In this document: piece after piece, positions 1-8,594 of the stretch
Layout of the letters: each line of letters begins with the position of its first letter
Numbering within the stretch: the stretch's first letter is position 1
Assembly: GCA_030950395.1 (NCBI GenBank)
Contig: JAUZRP010000002.1
Location: forward strand, 1-64,000
Origin: Desulfonauticus sp.
Lineage (GTDB): Bacteria > Desulfobacterota > Desulfovibrionia > Desulfovibrionales > Desulfonatronovibrionaceae
DNA: 64,000 nucleotides
Direction: 5' to 3'
Notes under the pieces: model-generated
What the model saw: only the letters and a program-made list of their open reading frames with translations
Told to the model about the DNA's origin: nothing
Databases searched by the model: none
Made by a program: the position numbers and the translations under genes

Positions 1-258
1 ACTATTTATAAAACTAGCATAACTTCCCACCATTGTTCTTCGAAAATTAATATACTTTATCCAATACTTATCAAATATTTTTAAATTGGAAGTCCATTCT
101 TTTTCTATAATATATTCAATCAACGTGGTCTTGCCTGTGGACTTAGGACCGTATAGCCATAAAATTTCGTTGGGAATATCGCTTACCCAGTTTTTTATAA
201 ATTCTATTTCCCTTTCTCTATTTATAAACTCTTTTCCCCGAAACTCTCTTATTTGCAT
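1..258 (-). CDS. Archaeal-type P-loop ATPase, partial (C-terminus off window)
   Basis: Reading the minus strand from the ATG at 258 gives an open frame to base 1, so only the first 86 residues are visible. It begins MQIREFRGKEFINREREIEF and carries a Walker A motif GPKSTGKTT near residue 45. The layout (short N-terminus with an 'F.nRe.E' box, then a P-loop around residue 45) matches the archaeal-type AAA ATPase family often found as multi-copy, transfer-prone genes next to CRISPR loci. Function is unknown; such proteins usually carry a C-terminal PD-(D/E)XK-like or winged-helix domain, not visible here. The family call is from pattern recognition and is moderate. Confidence 0.6.
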   Translation of the reverse strand, partial: MQIREFRGKEFINREREIEFIKNWVSDIPNEILWLYGPKSTGKTTLIEYIIEKEWTSNLKIFDKYWIKYINFRRTMVGSYASFINS

Positions 259-260
259 AA

Positions 261-531
261 CTACTCCCTATAGTCTGTGAACCGTGATCTGTGAGCTGTT
301 ATGGACCAATTACAAATTACTAATCACTAATTACTAATTACAAAAACATCACGGGCAGACACATAGGTCTGCCCCTACAACCATTCCGTCCACTGTTCAC
401 AGATCACAGATCGCCCATCACCCTTCACCTATAAACCATCCACTATACACCATCAACCAATCACCAACCACCAATTACAAATCACCAATTACAAATTACT
501 AATTACAAATTATCAACCTCGTCCCCGTTCC
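261..531. other. Gene-free A/C-rich spacer with a small hairpin
   Basis: No coding frame is supported. The plus strand is built of irregular echoes of words such as caattacaaattact and caccaatta, a low-complexity pattern without fixed period. A perfect 8-bp inverted repeat, GGGCAGAC at 353-360 and GTCTGCCC at 367-374, could form a hairpin with a 6-nt loop; it lacks a T-tract on either side. The spacer separates the partial ATPase gene from the 3' end of dapB. Confidence 0.5.
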
Positions 532-1317
532 TTAGGTCAAAACATCTGCCATAGAATATAAGCGACCCGCTGCTTGCGAAGCAAGCCACTTAGCTGCTCG
601 AAGTGAGCCTTGAGCAAAAGTTTCTCTGGAGTGGGCCCTATGAGTAATTTCTATTCTTTCTCCTGGTCCCAAAAAGTAAACTGTATGATCTCCTACCACG
701 TCTCCACCTCGCAAAGTTTGCACACCAATTTCACCATCTGACCTTTCTCCAATCAAACCTTCTCGACAATATCTGGCTACCTCTTTTAGTTCTACTCCCC
801 TAGCTTCAGCCAAACATTGAGCTAATTTTAAAGCAGTGCCTGAAGGAGCGTCTTTTTTTAGCCTGTGGTGGATCTCACTTATTTCTAAATCATACTTTGA
901 TCCTAAAAGCCTGACCAGTTCTGGCAAAATTTTTAAAAGCACATTTATACCAACGCTCATATTCGGGGCCCAAAGAAAGGGAATCTGTTTAGCTGCTTCT
1001 TGTAAGATTATTAGCTCTTTTTCCTTAAAACCAGTAGTGCCCATTACTAATCTGGCTTTGGTCTTGAGACAAATTTTTATTGTGTCCAAACTCACTGCTG
1101 GAGCAGTAAAATCAATGACTACTGCTTGAGGATATTTTTCAAGAGCCTTGTCTAGTTCACTTCCTACCCAGACATCTGGATATTCTTTGGACAAGGACTC
1201 TAAATTTTCCTCTTTCTCTAAAACTGCTCTTAACAAAAAGTCCCTATCCTGCTTGACTAGCCTAGAAATAGTACTGCCCATCCTGCCTTTAGCTCCAAGA
1301 ACAATAATTTCTACCAT
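532..1317 (-). CDS. dapB: 4-hydroxy-tetrahydrodipicolinate reductase
   Basis: Cytoplasmic NAD(P)H-dependent reductase of the diaminopimelate/lysine pathway, converting hydroxy-tetrahydrodipicolinate to tetrahydrodipicolinate. The 261-residue length is typical. An N-terminal Rossmann nucleotide site VLGAKGRMG lies at residues 6-14, and the substrate-binding/catalytic motif HHRLKKDAPSGTAL is near residue 150, with the conserved His-His and Lys. The start ATG is preceded by AGGAGGAAT. It stands apart from dapA-dapF (29.5-31.3 kb) and is followed upstream by the unrelated AAA gene, so it is probably transcribed alone. Confidence 0.96.
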   Translation of the reverse strand: MVEIIVLGAKGRMGSTISRLVKQDRDFLLRAVLEKEENLESLSKEYPDVWVGSELDKALEKYPQAVVIDFTAPAVSLDTIKICLKTKARLVMGTTGFKEKELIILQEAAKQIPFLWAPNMSVGINVLLKILPELVRLLGSKYDLEISEIHHRLKKDAPSGTALKLAQCLAEARGVELKEVARYCREGLIGERSDGEIGVQTLRGGDVVGDHTVYFLGPGERIEITHRAHSRETFAQGSLRAAKWLASQAAGRLYSMADVLT

Positions 1318-1397
1318 AAGCCTTATTCCTCCTCACAATGTTATATTAATGTAACTCTCAAAATAAATTGTCTCTTTTCTAATCCACTAGTAACTAA

Positions 1398-2933
1398 TTA
1401 CACTATCTTTTCCCACTCAAATACCACAATATTTTTTTCTTTTTTACTAAACTCTATTCCTATCAGATAAATCTCTTTATAATCTTTTTTGTATTTTTCA
1501 AAATATCTCTTTTCCTTTATCTGCGATATTGCATCTTGAGTGGGTGTATCTTCTACTACCTTGAACTCTATTATATAAGCAGTGTCTTTATAAAGTATAG
1601 TAAGATCAATCCTTCCCCTATTTGTTACATCTTCTGCTCTTACCTCAAATCCTGTAGCCACAATAAGTGAATATATAACTGATGCGTAAAATCCTTCGTA
1701 TCTGGAAACTCTTTCAGTCCAAAAGTAGGGAATTGATGCAAAAAACGAATAAAATATCTCTTTTAATGCGTAAAAATTTTTCTTTCTTATCTCATCTCTT
1801 AGCCCAAATCTTATACTCTCTCCTAAACTCTGATCATCCAATAAATATACAATTATGTGTTTATTTAAACTGAGTTTTACCTCTTTGTTGGGATAGCTCA
1901 AAACATAGACGTTCTCGTCCAAGTCCCTGTATTTGTCCTTTATGGTCAAATATCCTGTTTGAAATAAAATATTTTCTGGAGTAATATTATCTATATCAAA
2001 GGATTCCAACATAAGATCTGTAATCTTTAACTCTTCTATCTGGGGCAAGAAAAAATTCTTTTCCATAAGAAGCTTGATCAAAAAAGTAGGCGTACCTGTC
2101 TCAAACCAATATGGTCTATAACTTCTCTCTGCAAACAACAAAAGCACATCAAAAGGATTATACACTCTCTCCCCTAACCAGGAATAACCATTATACCATC
2201 TGGCTATTTCATCTAAGTCAAAATCTTTTATTCTATCAAAAAATACCGTCTCTAAGTCCTTTTGCGTATATCCACATATTGTAGAATACTCTTGTGAAAG
2301 TGTTATATCTCTTAGCTGATTTAATCCACTAAATATGGATACCTTGCTGAATTTACTTACTCCTGTAATAAATACAAACTCTAAATACGCTTCTGTCTCT
2401 TTTAATACCGAATAAAAATTTTTTAAAACTTCTCTGTTCTGAATGCATATCTCTCTTATATCTATTGAATCAAGAATAGGTTTGTCGTATTCATCTATTA
2501 ATACAACTACTTTTTCTTTGTATTTTTCACTTACAATCTCTATAAGTTGCTTAAATTTTCCACTTTGAGAAGGATAATTTAATTTTACTTCAAACAATCT
2601 CTCATGGTCCAATAAAATCTCCTCTATTTTCATCCTCAGCCCTTGTTTTTCCCTAAACTCTCCTGTGCCAAAACTTATGTGTATTACTGGATGTTTTCTA
2701 TTCCAATCCCAATTCTCATAAAGATACAACCCCTTAAATAACTCTTTGTTGCCTAAAAACGCCTCCTTTAACGTGCTTATAAAAAGAGATTTCCCAAATC
2801 TTCTAGGGCGAGAAAGAAAAAAGTATTTGCCTTGTTCAGATAACTTCTTCACAAAATAAGTCTTATCAACGTAATAATAATTTTCTCCTATTATCTCACT
2901 AAACGTCTGAATGCCTATGGGGAGTTTTTTCAT
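1398..2933 (-). CDS. AAA-ATPase-like / PD-(D/E)XK (DUF1703-type) protein
   Basis: 511-residue protein of the AAA-ATPase_like plus PDDEXK_9 architecture. The N-terminus has the family's 'iGiqtFseIie..yyYVDKT.fi..L' opening and the degenerate P-loop-like box SRPRRFGKSLF near residue 45. A Walker-B-like VVLIDEYDKPI is near residue 145, and a C-terminal nuclease-like segment has IDLTILYKDTAYIIEFKV (D...ExK) near residue 450. Molecular role is unknown; the family is expanded and often horizontally moved. Its ATG overlaps the stop of the upstream RAMP gene by four bases, so it is probably the last gene of the cas operon or translationally coupled to it. A C-terminal remnant of a relative lies at 22505-22540. 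Confidence 0.85.
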   Translation of the reverse strand: MKKLPIGIQTFSEIIGENYYYVDKTYFVKKLSEQGKYFFLSRPRRFGKSLFISTLKEAFLGNKELFKGLYLYENWDWNRKHPVIHISFGTGEFREKQGLRMKIEEILLDHERLFEVKLNYPSQSGKFKQLIEIVSEKYKEKVVVLIDEYDKPILDSIDIREICIQNREVLKNFYSVLKETEAYLEFVFITGVSKFSKVSIFSGLNQLRDITLSQEYSTICGYTQKDLETVFFDRIKDFDLDEIARWYNGYSWLGERVYNPFDVLLLFAERSYRPYWFETGTPTFLIKLLMEKNFFLPQIEELKITDLMLESFDIDNITPENILFQTGYLTIKDKYRDLDENVYVLSYPNKEVKLSLNKHIIVYLLDDQSLGESIRFGLRDEIRKKNFYALKEIFYSFFASIPYFWTERVSRYEGFYASVIYSLIVATGFEVRAEDVTNRGRIDLTILYKDTAYIIEFKVVEDTPTQDAISQIKEKRYFEKYKKDYKEIYLIGIEFSKKEKNIVVFEWEKIV

Positions 2934-3727
2934 GTTTGGATTTTTCCTTTGTTTAGAGTTGTGTTTAAAAAAGTATTCAGACTATGTCCTGGGAGAAAAC
3001 AATATTCGCGATCTTTTATAAGAAGTTCGTTTTTATGATATCCTTCTATTTCTATTATTAATTCAATTTGTGAATTTATCTTTTTTAAATTATTAGATTT
3101 TACAGAGATATAATTAGCAGAAAAGAATTTTTTATGTTTTTGTAAATCATCTGAAGTATCTTTTAAAGGTACCAATTTAAATTTACCAAGTCCATATCTC
3201 ACATCTCCACCAACGTATATTATAAGCCCTGTTTTTAGAAAATTTTGTTTTATACTTTCATCAATATTGATAATTCCTGTCCAGTATAATTCTTTTTTAT
3301 CACCTGATGATATAACTTCTACCTTTTCTTGAGGTAAGATAACATCAATTTCATGAAGAGACTCATCTTTTGCCATTCTTGAAGTCGGAACAATTGCAGT
3401 GGAAACATAAGTATCAACAAACATTGCCCTAAATTCATCTTCTGAATATCTACCGAGATAAAATTCACCATTTTTGTATTCTGGCAATAAAGGATTTTCT
3501 CCTTGTTTATCAAAGCAGGGATAAAAACAGGAGATTTCTTTAAATACTTCTTGATTGTCAGACAACTTTCTTTGAGAACATTGAATATTATATGCCTTAG
3601 TCAACGCTCCCCACATAGTCCAGCCGGGAATAAAAATTCTCGTTTCACTTATTACTCCATAACTTCCCATCCCTATGTGAATAGGCTGAAGTTGCTTAAA
3701 GACAAGTTTATGCCATTTTTTACTCAT
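2930..3727 (-). CDS. RAMP-superfamily Cas protein, Cas5/Cmr3-position subunit
   Basis: 265-residue RAMP (repeat-associated mysterious protein) subunit. The N-terminal strand plus loop 'QLQPIHIGMGSYG' followed by 'IFIPGWTMWGALTKAY' resembles the first ferredoxin fold of Cas5/Cas7 proteins, and a glycine-rich loop YVGGDVRYGLGKFKL near residue 175 is the RAMP signature. In a module with Cmr1-, Cmr4-, Cmr5- and Cmr6-like genes, this is the member left to act as the Cas5-like subunit that would hold the crRNA 5' handle; that role is inference. Start at 3727 lies two bases after the Cmr5-like stop. It ends on ACATGA, overlapping the next gene's start. It is shorter than usual Cmr3. Confidence 0.7.
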   Translation of the reverse strand: MSKKWHKLVFKQLQPIHIGMGSYGVISETRIFIPGWTMWGALTKAYNIQCSQRKLSDNQEVFKEISCFYPCFDKQGENPLLPEYKNGEFYLGRYSEDEFRAMFVDTYVSTAIVPTSRMAKDESLHEIDVILPQEKVEVISSGDKKELYWTGIINIDESIKQNFLKTGLIIYVGGDVRYGLGKFKLVPLKDTSDDLQKHKKFFSANYISVKSNNLKKINSQIELIIEIEGYHKNELLIKDREYCFLPGHSLNTFLNTTLNKGKIQT

Positions 3728-3729
3728 CT

Positions 3730-4239
3730 TTATTCTCCCATTGCCTTTGCATGGTAGCGGGCATAGATAAGTATTTTTTCAAGTATTTCACGGAAAAAGA
3801 GGAGGTTTTGTAGGTTTTGAGAAAGATCAACAAAAAAGTTATTTAATAAATCATTTTGTTGTCCTTTTAAGTTGGCAATTTCCTTATCTATTTCTTTGTT
3901 TTTGTCTTTTTTACTCTTTTTCTCATTTTGTTTATTATTAATTTGTTCTTGTAATTGACTTATTTTATTAATGTCTTGCTCTGATAAAATTTCTCTAAAT
4001 AAAAAATCAAATCTATTTAATAACAAAATCAATCTTATCAATTCAAATTCTTTAAATTTGGATTCATCACTAACAAATTTCCAGTTTAATTCTTTTTTCG
4101 TATACACCCACCACGCATAAACCCCATCATTTGCCAAGACTCCCAACATTTTATCTATCTGATTTTTATCAACAATTTTTTCTTTTACTATCTCAAAAGA
4201 TATTTCATTTATAAGTGCATCAATATTGTTATTGCCCAT
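3730..4239 (-). CDS. Cmr5-like small subunit (Cas11) of the type III complex
   Basis: About 169 residues, mostly helical, with a Lys/Glu/Asn-rich coiled-coil stretch around residues 85-125. 'MLGVLANDGVYAWWVYTKK' near residue 35 resembles the helical core of Cmr5 small subunits. Size, charge and position between two RAMP genes support a Cas11 role along the filament belly. An open frame reaches 4266, but the ATG at 4239 is preceded by GGAGGT seven bases upstream and is preferred. It overlaps the 3' end of the Cmr4-like gene by 11 bases. Sequence similarity is weak, so the identification rests largely on context. Confidence 0.6.
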   Translation of the reverse strand: MGNNNIDALINEISFEIVKEKIVDKNQIDKMLGVLANDGVYAWWVYTKKELNWKFVSDESKFKEFELIRLILLLNRFDFLFREILSEQDINKISQLQEQINNKQNEKKSKKDKNKEIDKEIANLKGQQNDLLNNFFVDLSQNLQNLLFFREILEKILIYARYHAKAMGE

Positions 4240-5368
4240 CTTCATTACCTCCACCATTATCATCATGATTACTGTTATTACCTGAGGAAGAGGAAGATAA
4301 CTCCGTTAAAATTTTCATCCTGCCAAATCCCCTTGTAGTCATGCCACCAATCCCAAATATGTTGTAATACTTTTTTGCATCCTCCAGGGCATTCCAGATA
4401 TAAGTTGCCTCAGGTAAGTTATTATCACCTAAAGAAGTCTTATCAAACAATCTTATATTTCCATAAAAAATAGTTCCTCTTGGAATAGCTTCACTGGTAA
4501 AAAGAGCCTTTTCTTTTGCTGCACCAGTAATAGGATCAATGGAAACAGAGGTTCTTACTTCCAAATTTGAATTTATAATCTGAGAAATAAGGGAATCAGG
4601 AACGATAATAATGTCTTTTTCTGCTAAGCTACTTATTACTATACTTGATAAATCAATATTTAACTTCTCTATTTTATAGGGAAAATTCAACCAGCCTAAA
4701 TTAATATAACCTTCTCGTTTTGTGTCTTCAATTTGCTCTTGCGCACAAACTATTTCTTTTTCTTCAACCGTGTCTCCATTATTTAATATTCCAGCTTCTT
4801 TTAAAATCCTCTGAGAGCTAATCCACTTTACACCTAATCTCGTATAAACAGGAAAAAATAAAATGTTGAAATCAGAGAAAAACAACATCCCCTGCCAGCT
4901 ACAATCTTTTTTTGAAAAACCAAATGCCTTACAGACTATACAATGCCCACAATGACCGGTATTGCCGTCTTTATCTGTCTTAAATGGAGATTCAGCAAGT
5001 GTTTCTTGAGGAAGATTATCTTGTCCCGCACAGGTTATTTTCGCGATTTTATTACCATAAAAAGAAAGCCATCTGTTGTTTGAAAATCCATTTTTCCATG
5101 GTTCATTTTTTATCTTATCTACAAGTGAACTTTCTGAACGATTTTTTATTGTATTAAAATCTGGCTGATAATCTTTTACTTTGCTTATCAACTCCAATGC
5201 CACATAATATCGCCACGTTCCAGCAAGGCTTGAGCCGGGTATTTTTGGAATTTTAGTTATAGGGTCCCTTACTATAGTATTATCCACCCTGCCAATGGTA
5301 TAACCACCAGTTCCAATGTATATAGGATCTGTGGCTATTGCATAAATCTTTTTAGAATTATCAAGCAT
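4229..5368 (-). CDS. Cmr4-like RAMP (Cas7 backbone subunit)
   Basis: 379-residue Cas7-group RAMP. Cmr4-like landmarks in order: DPIYIGTGGYTIG near residue 14, IPGSSLAGTWRYY near residue 42, a CGHCIVCKAFGFS Cys cluster near residue 138, LFFPVYTRLGVKWIS near residue 170, DPITGAAKEKALFTSEAIP near residue 279, and the C-terminal glycine loop FGIGGMTTRGFGRM near residue 340. In Cmr complexes this subunit forms the crRNA-binding backbone and, where a catalytic Asp is present, cuts target RNA every six nucleotides; the catalytic Asp cannot be assigned here without alignment. The C-terminus is a Ser/Asn/Gly/Asp-rich tail that overlaps the next gene. One base separates it from the csx11 stop. Confidence 0.8.
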   Translation of the reverse strand: MLDNSKKIYAIATDPIYIGTGGYTIGRVDNTIVRDPITKIPKIPGSSLAGTWRYYVALELISKVKDYQPDFNTIKNRSESSLVDKIKNEPWKNGFSNNRWLSFYGNKIAKITCAGQDNLPQETLAESPFKTDKDGNTGHCGHCIVCKAFGFSKKDCSWQGMLFFSDFNILFFPVYTRLGVKWISSQRILKEAGILNNGDTVEEKEIVCAQEQIEDTKREGYINLGWLNFPYKIEKLNIDLSSIVISSLAEKDIIIVPDSLISQIINSNLEVRTSVSIDPITGAAKEKALFTSEAIPRGTIFYGNIRLFDKTSLGDNNLPEATYIWNALEDAKKYYNIFGIGGMTTRGFGRMKILTELSSSSSGNNSNHDDNGGGNEDGQ

Positions 5369-5369
5369 T

Positions 5370-8300
5370 TTAAACCTCCTTTAAGCCTGTATGCCAGAAT
5401 TCAAACATATCAAGAAACATTAACATTTTTTCTTTAAACGCTTTTTCAGTTAAATTATTTAGATCCTCAAAATATGAAAAACCTAAAACCTGTGCAAAGT
5501 TATCCTTATTACCCTTCAAATCTAAAATATTTACAAAAGAAGAGATGATAAATTTTTGAAAAGAAGTATCATTGTCTTGCCAGTCTTCAAGTTTTGAATA
5601 AATTAAAGAAACTAATTTTTGCAACTGAGAGGTTCTTTTTTCAAAAAAGTTCTTAAATTCTTTAAAATACTGCCACTCTTCAATATCATAAGGCCTATTT
5701 TGTTTTAATTTAATAAACCTTTTGGCATCTTTATAAAAAATATCATTTCTTCTGGCATTGGTATCCAAAAATTCAAAATCAAAGGTATTTTGATAAAAAT
5801 AAAACTTTTCACTATCAGCAGAATTTTGGGTGGTATCAAGCCATATTTTATTTCCTGTTTCAGGATAAAGATAAAACTGATACCTACCTTCTCCATCTAT
5901 CTTTTCAAAAAAGGAATAAAAATTTTCACTATCTGAAATCTGCTCCGGACTTTGTTGATAATGAAATGCTTTTTTTTGTCTGGCTTTAAAAGCCTTAGTA
6001 GAAAGTTCAATCCTTAAATTGTTCCATTCTTGTTTATCTCTTCTAATTTTTCTAAGAGCCTTAATACCAACATAAAGGGGTTTTTTATAGTCCTGAATTA
6101 TTACTCCAATATGCAGAGGAAGTTTGCCGTAGACATATCTAAAATGCTTAAAATATTCTTCCTGAACATTTTTTATTAAAATAGGAATATTTTCTGCGGG
6201 GATAATAAATTGCCAGCTTATGGGAGTGGGGTCCATTATGGAGAAATAGAGTTTGTAAGGTTGCTTAGTTGCATCTTCAATGTCTAAAGTAGCTACAACG
6301 CTATTGTCATCGCTTTTATATTTTCTAAGATGAAACTTATTCTTACCGGCGATCTTTTCAATTGAAGAAATTAAATAAACTGTTTTGTTTTTTGCCCAAA
6401 ATAAAATATCACCATCACAATACTCACCATCTTCAATCTCTATACCATTCCAGACCAATCTTTTTTGCCTATTTTCTTTTATACCAGCAAGATTAACTAT
6501 ATTATTACTTAGTTCCTCAAAAAACTCTCTTGTCGTGTCCCACACCCTTTTGAGTCTTGCAGGAGATGGATTTTTGCGTAATAGGAATTGCAAGATAAGA
6601 TTAGATAAAAATTCTATGTCTGAAACATTCAACTTATGCCAAACTATCTCTCTCTCTTCAAAATCTATTTTATCCTCTAATTTGTTTTCCTTTAATTTGT
6701 CTTTAATAAATTTTTCCCAATTTGAACCAATTGATCGTTCAAGAAGAAGATTATAAATTTGAAAGATAAAAAAATTAATTAGAAATATTTTATATAAATG
6801 ATCCTTTACAGAAGTGTTAGTATCATAGTCTCTAATATTAATTTTTTTTTCTTTCTTTCTATTCGTCCATATCTCATCTTCTTCAAAAAACAAAAAATGT
6901 TTAAGCCATTTCTTTTCTTTAAGTAATCTCTTGGCAACGTTTCTATAATCTTTATCAATGTTGGATATAGATTTATTATTTTTTAACTTTTTATAACATT
7001 CATCATAAGGTTTTTTCACACCATTTTCATCAAACAAATCTAAAAATTTAGACATTTTTTCTTCAATTTCATCAACCAGCTCTAATTTTCTAATCTCATT
7101 TTTTTCTAGTTGTTTTTTTACTGATAAAAATAAGTATTTTATATTTTCTTTTTGAACACCAAAATTTTCATCTCTTCCTACCAAACTATTCACCAAATCC
7201 CCATTAATCCACTTATCCAGCTCAAATTTTAAAGTTACAAGGGCAATTCTTCCGTTTTTATCCTGCAACTCATCTATCCATATCGTCTCATCATCTAAAT
7301 TTTCTATCCATTCATCAATCCTTCCTTCCATTCTACGTTTACAAACATCACATATTAAATCATCTTTACTTTGTTTATTAGCCAGCCTTAATTTACATAT
7401 CTGACATATCCCCTGAGGATTTGAATCATATTGACTTTCCAATTTTTCTTTAAAATTGAGTGGAATCTCTGCCTTTAAAAAATTCTCCTTTGCCTTTTCT
7501 AAAAGATGCCCTAAGTTCATAATTCCTCTTGAGGGCTCGGTTAAAAAGATTGCAGGATATATCTCACCCTTAAATTGATCAGTAAAAATTTCCTGTATCT
7601 TTTCTTTTATTTCATTTAAACCAGAATGCAGTTTATAAAAATTTCCAGATTTATCTCCTTTTAAATCTTCACCAACCACAAAATAAATCCCTGTCTCATC
7701 TCTATAAACCTCATTACCAATGGGATATTCTACTTCTAAAAGTTTTTTTATTTCATTATCAACTTTTTTAGATCTTTCTCTATACCATCTAATAGATCCT
7801 GCTTTTAATCCTTTTTCAGAAAGGCCAAGTTTATCGTATTGGATTCCAAGAATTGACCATTTTATTGAAGAAGGATTATTTTGATATTGCTCTAACTTAG
7901 AAGTATTTAAAAAAAGTTGTGCTAACACTGCTTTAAACATGGAAGAAGTCATATAGGCCTGCGCCCATAGAGTTACATCGTTTACAGGAAAACGAGAATC
8001 ACTTAATAAATTTAAATACCAAAGCCTTACCTTATCCGATATCCAGTTTCTAATTTCTATCCAATCAGAATTGCTATAATAGTGCTTATCTTCAAGAAAA
8101 CGATGTAAATCTTGCAAAAAACAAATCCGAGATTCATCAAAATCTCTTACCTTTATTTCTCTTTTATAAGAACCAAATGCATTTGATATCCATAATTTTT
8201 CTAATTGATTTTCTTGTTTTGGGCTTCCCTTATCTATCCCTGAATTTATATTTTCACATCCACGAAAAAATACCTTTTTAATAAAATTATTATTTGATGC

Positions 8301-8594
8301 ATCTCCCCAAAAAAACTCTTTCCAATCTATTTCATTTCCATCTGGGAGTCTCACCGTTTTATTAAATATAAAACGCTTCAATTTACTATCTGCATTCAGC
8401 AGATCGTTTTCAAAATGATTTTTCTCATAGTAGTCCTTATAACTTGAAAAGAGCTGAGCTGCCTCAGGAAAAGATTTCCTCCAATGGTTAAATCCTGCAT
8501 GAGTTTTACCAAGATTAAAAAGAAGAGAACCGATCTCAGCCTTTAAAATTTCATTTCTATTATTTTTTAAATTTCCTAAATACAAATTACTCAT
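5370..8594 (-). CDS. csx11: Csx11-family Cas10 (type III-C-like large subunit), catalytically degenerate
   Basis: About 1074-residue large subunit. Near the N-terminus EIGSLLFNLGKTH aligns with the usual Cas10 'lLHDLGK' site, but HD is replaced by FN (residues 27-28, counting from the GTG at 8597). A zinc-ribbon CQICKLRL...CDVCKRR lies around residues 395-420. The C-terminal palm has 'IPAENIPILIKN' and GKLPLHIGVIIQDYKKPLYV, the pattern of Csx11 proteins; where cyclase-active Cas10 has GGDD, this protein reads PISW (about residues 792-795). Family knowledge: Csx11 defines subtype III-C, whose palm cyclase is considered inactive. Thus neither the HD DNase nor cyclic-oligoadenylate synthesis is expected. 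ATG at 8594 is preferred over GTG at 8597. Gene junctions on both sides are one-base or overlapping. Confidence 0.8.
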   Translation of the reverse strand: MSNLYLGNLKNNRNEILKAEIGSLLFNLGKTHAGFNHWRKSFPEAAQLFSSYKDYYEKNHFENDLLNADSKLKRFIFNKTVRLPDGNEIDWKEFFWGDASNNNFIKKVFFRGCENINSGIDKGSPKQENQLEKLWISNAFGSYKREIKVRDFDESRICFLQDLHRFLEDKHYYSNSDWIEIRNWISDKVRLWYLNLLSDSRFPVNDVTLWAQAYMTSSMFKAVLAQLFLNTSKLEQYQNNPSSIKWSILGIQYDKLGLSEKGLKAGSIRWYRERSKKVDNEIKKLLEVEYPIGNEVYRDETGIYFVVGEDLKGDKSGNFYKLHSGLNEIKEKIQEIFTDQFKGEIYPAIFLTEPSRGIMNLGHLLEKAKENFLKAEIPLNFKEKLESQYDSNPQGICQICKLRLANKQSKDDLICDVCKRRMEGRIDEWIENLDDETIWIDELQDKNGRIALVTLKFELDKWINGDLVNSLVGRDENFGVQKENIKYLFLSVKKQLEKNEIRKLELVDEIEEKMSKFLDLFDENGVKKPYDECYKKLKNNKSISNIDKDYRNVAKRLLKEKKWLKHFLFFEEDEIWTNRKKEKKINIRDYDTNTSVKDHLYKIFLINFFIFQIYNLLLERSIGSNWEKFIKDKLKENKLEDKIDFEEREIVWHKLNVSDIEFLSNLILQFLLRKNPSPARLKRVWDTTREFFEELSNNIVNLAGIKENRQKRLVWNGIEIEDGEYCDGDILFWAKNKTVYLISSIEKIAGKNKFHLRKYKSDDNSVVATLDIEDATKQPYKLYFSIMDPTPISWQFIIPAENIPILIKNVQEEYFKHFRYVYGKLPLHIGVIIQDYKKPLYVGIKALRKIRRDKQEWNNLRIELSTKAFKARQKKAFHYQQSPEQISDSENFYSFFEKIDGEGRYQFYLYPETGNKIWLDTTQNSADSEKFYFYQNTFDFEFLDTNARRNDIFYKDAKRFIKLKQNRPYDIEEWQYFKEFKNFFEKRTSQLQKLVSLIYSKLEDWQDNDTSFQKFIISSFVNILDLKGNKDNFAQVLGFSYFEDLNNLTEKAFKEKMLMFLDMFEFWHTGLKEV

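Noticed and set aside
290-531. Repeated words such as caattacaaattact suggesting an array or origin
   Set aside because: Irregular period and sequence, no spacers, no DnaA boxes recognised; treated as low-complexity spacer.
6385-6756. Plus-strand open frame of 123 residues inside csx11
   Set aside because: Shadow of the large gene: no RBS, no recognisable protein, and the same A+T-rich pattern as other antisense frames.
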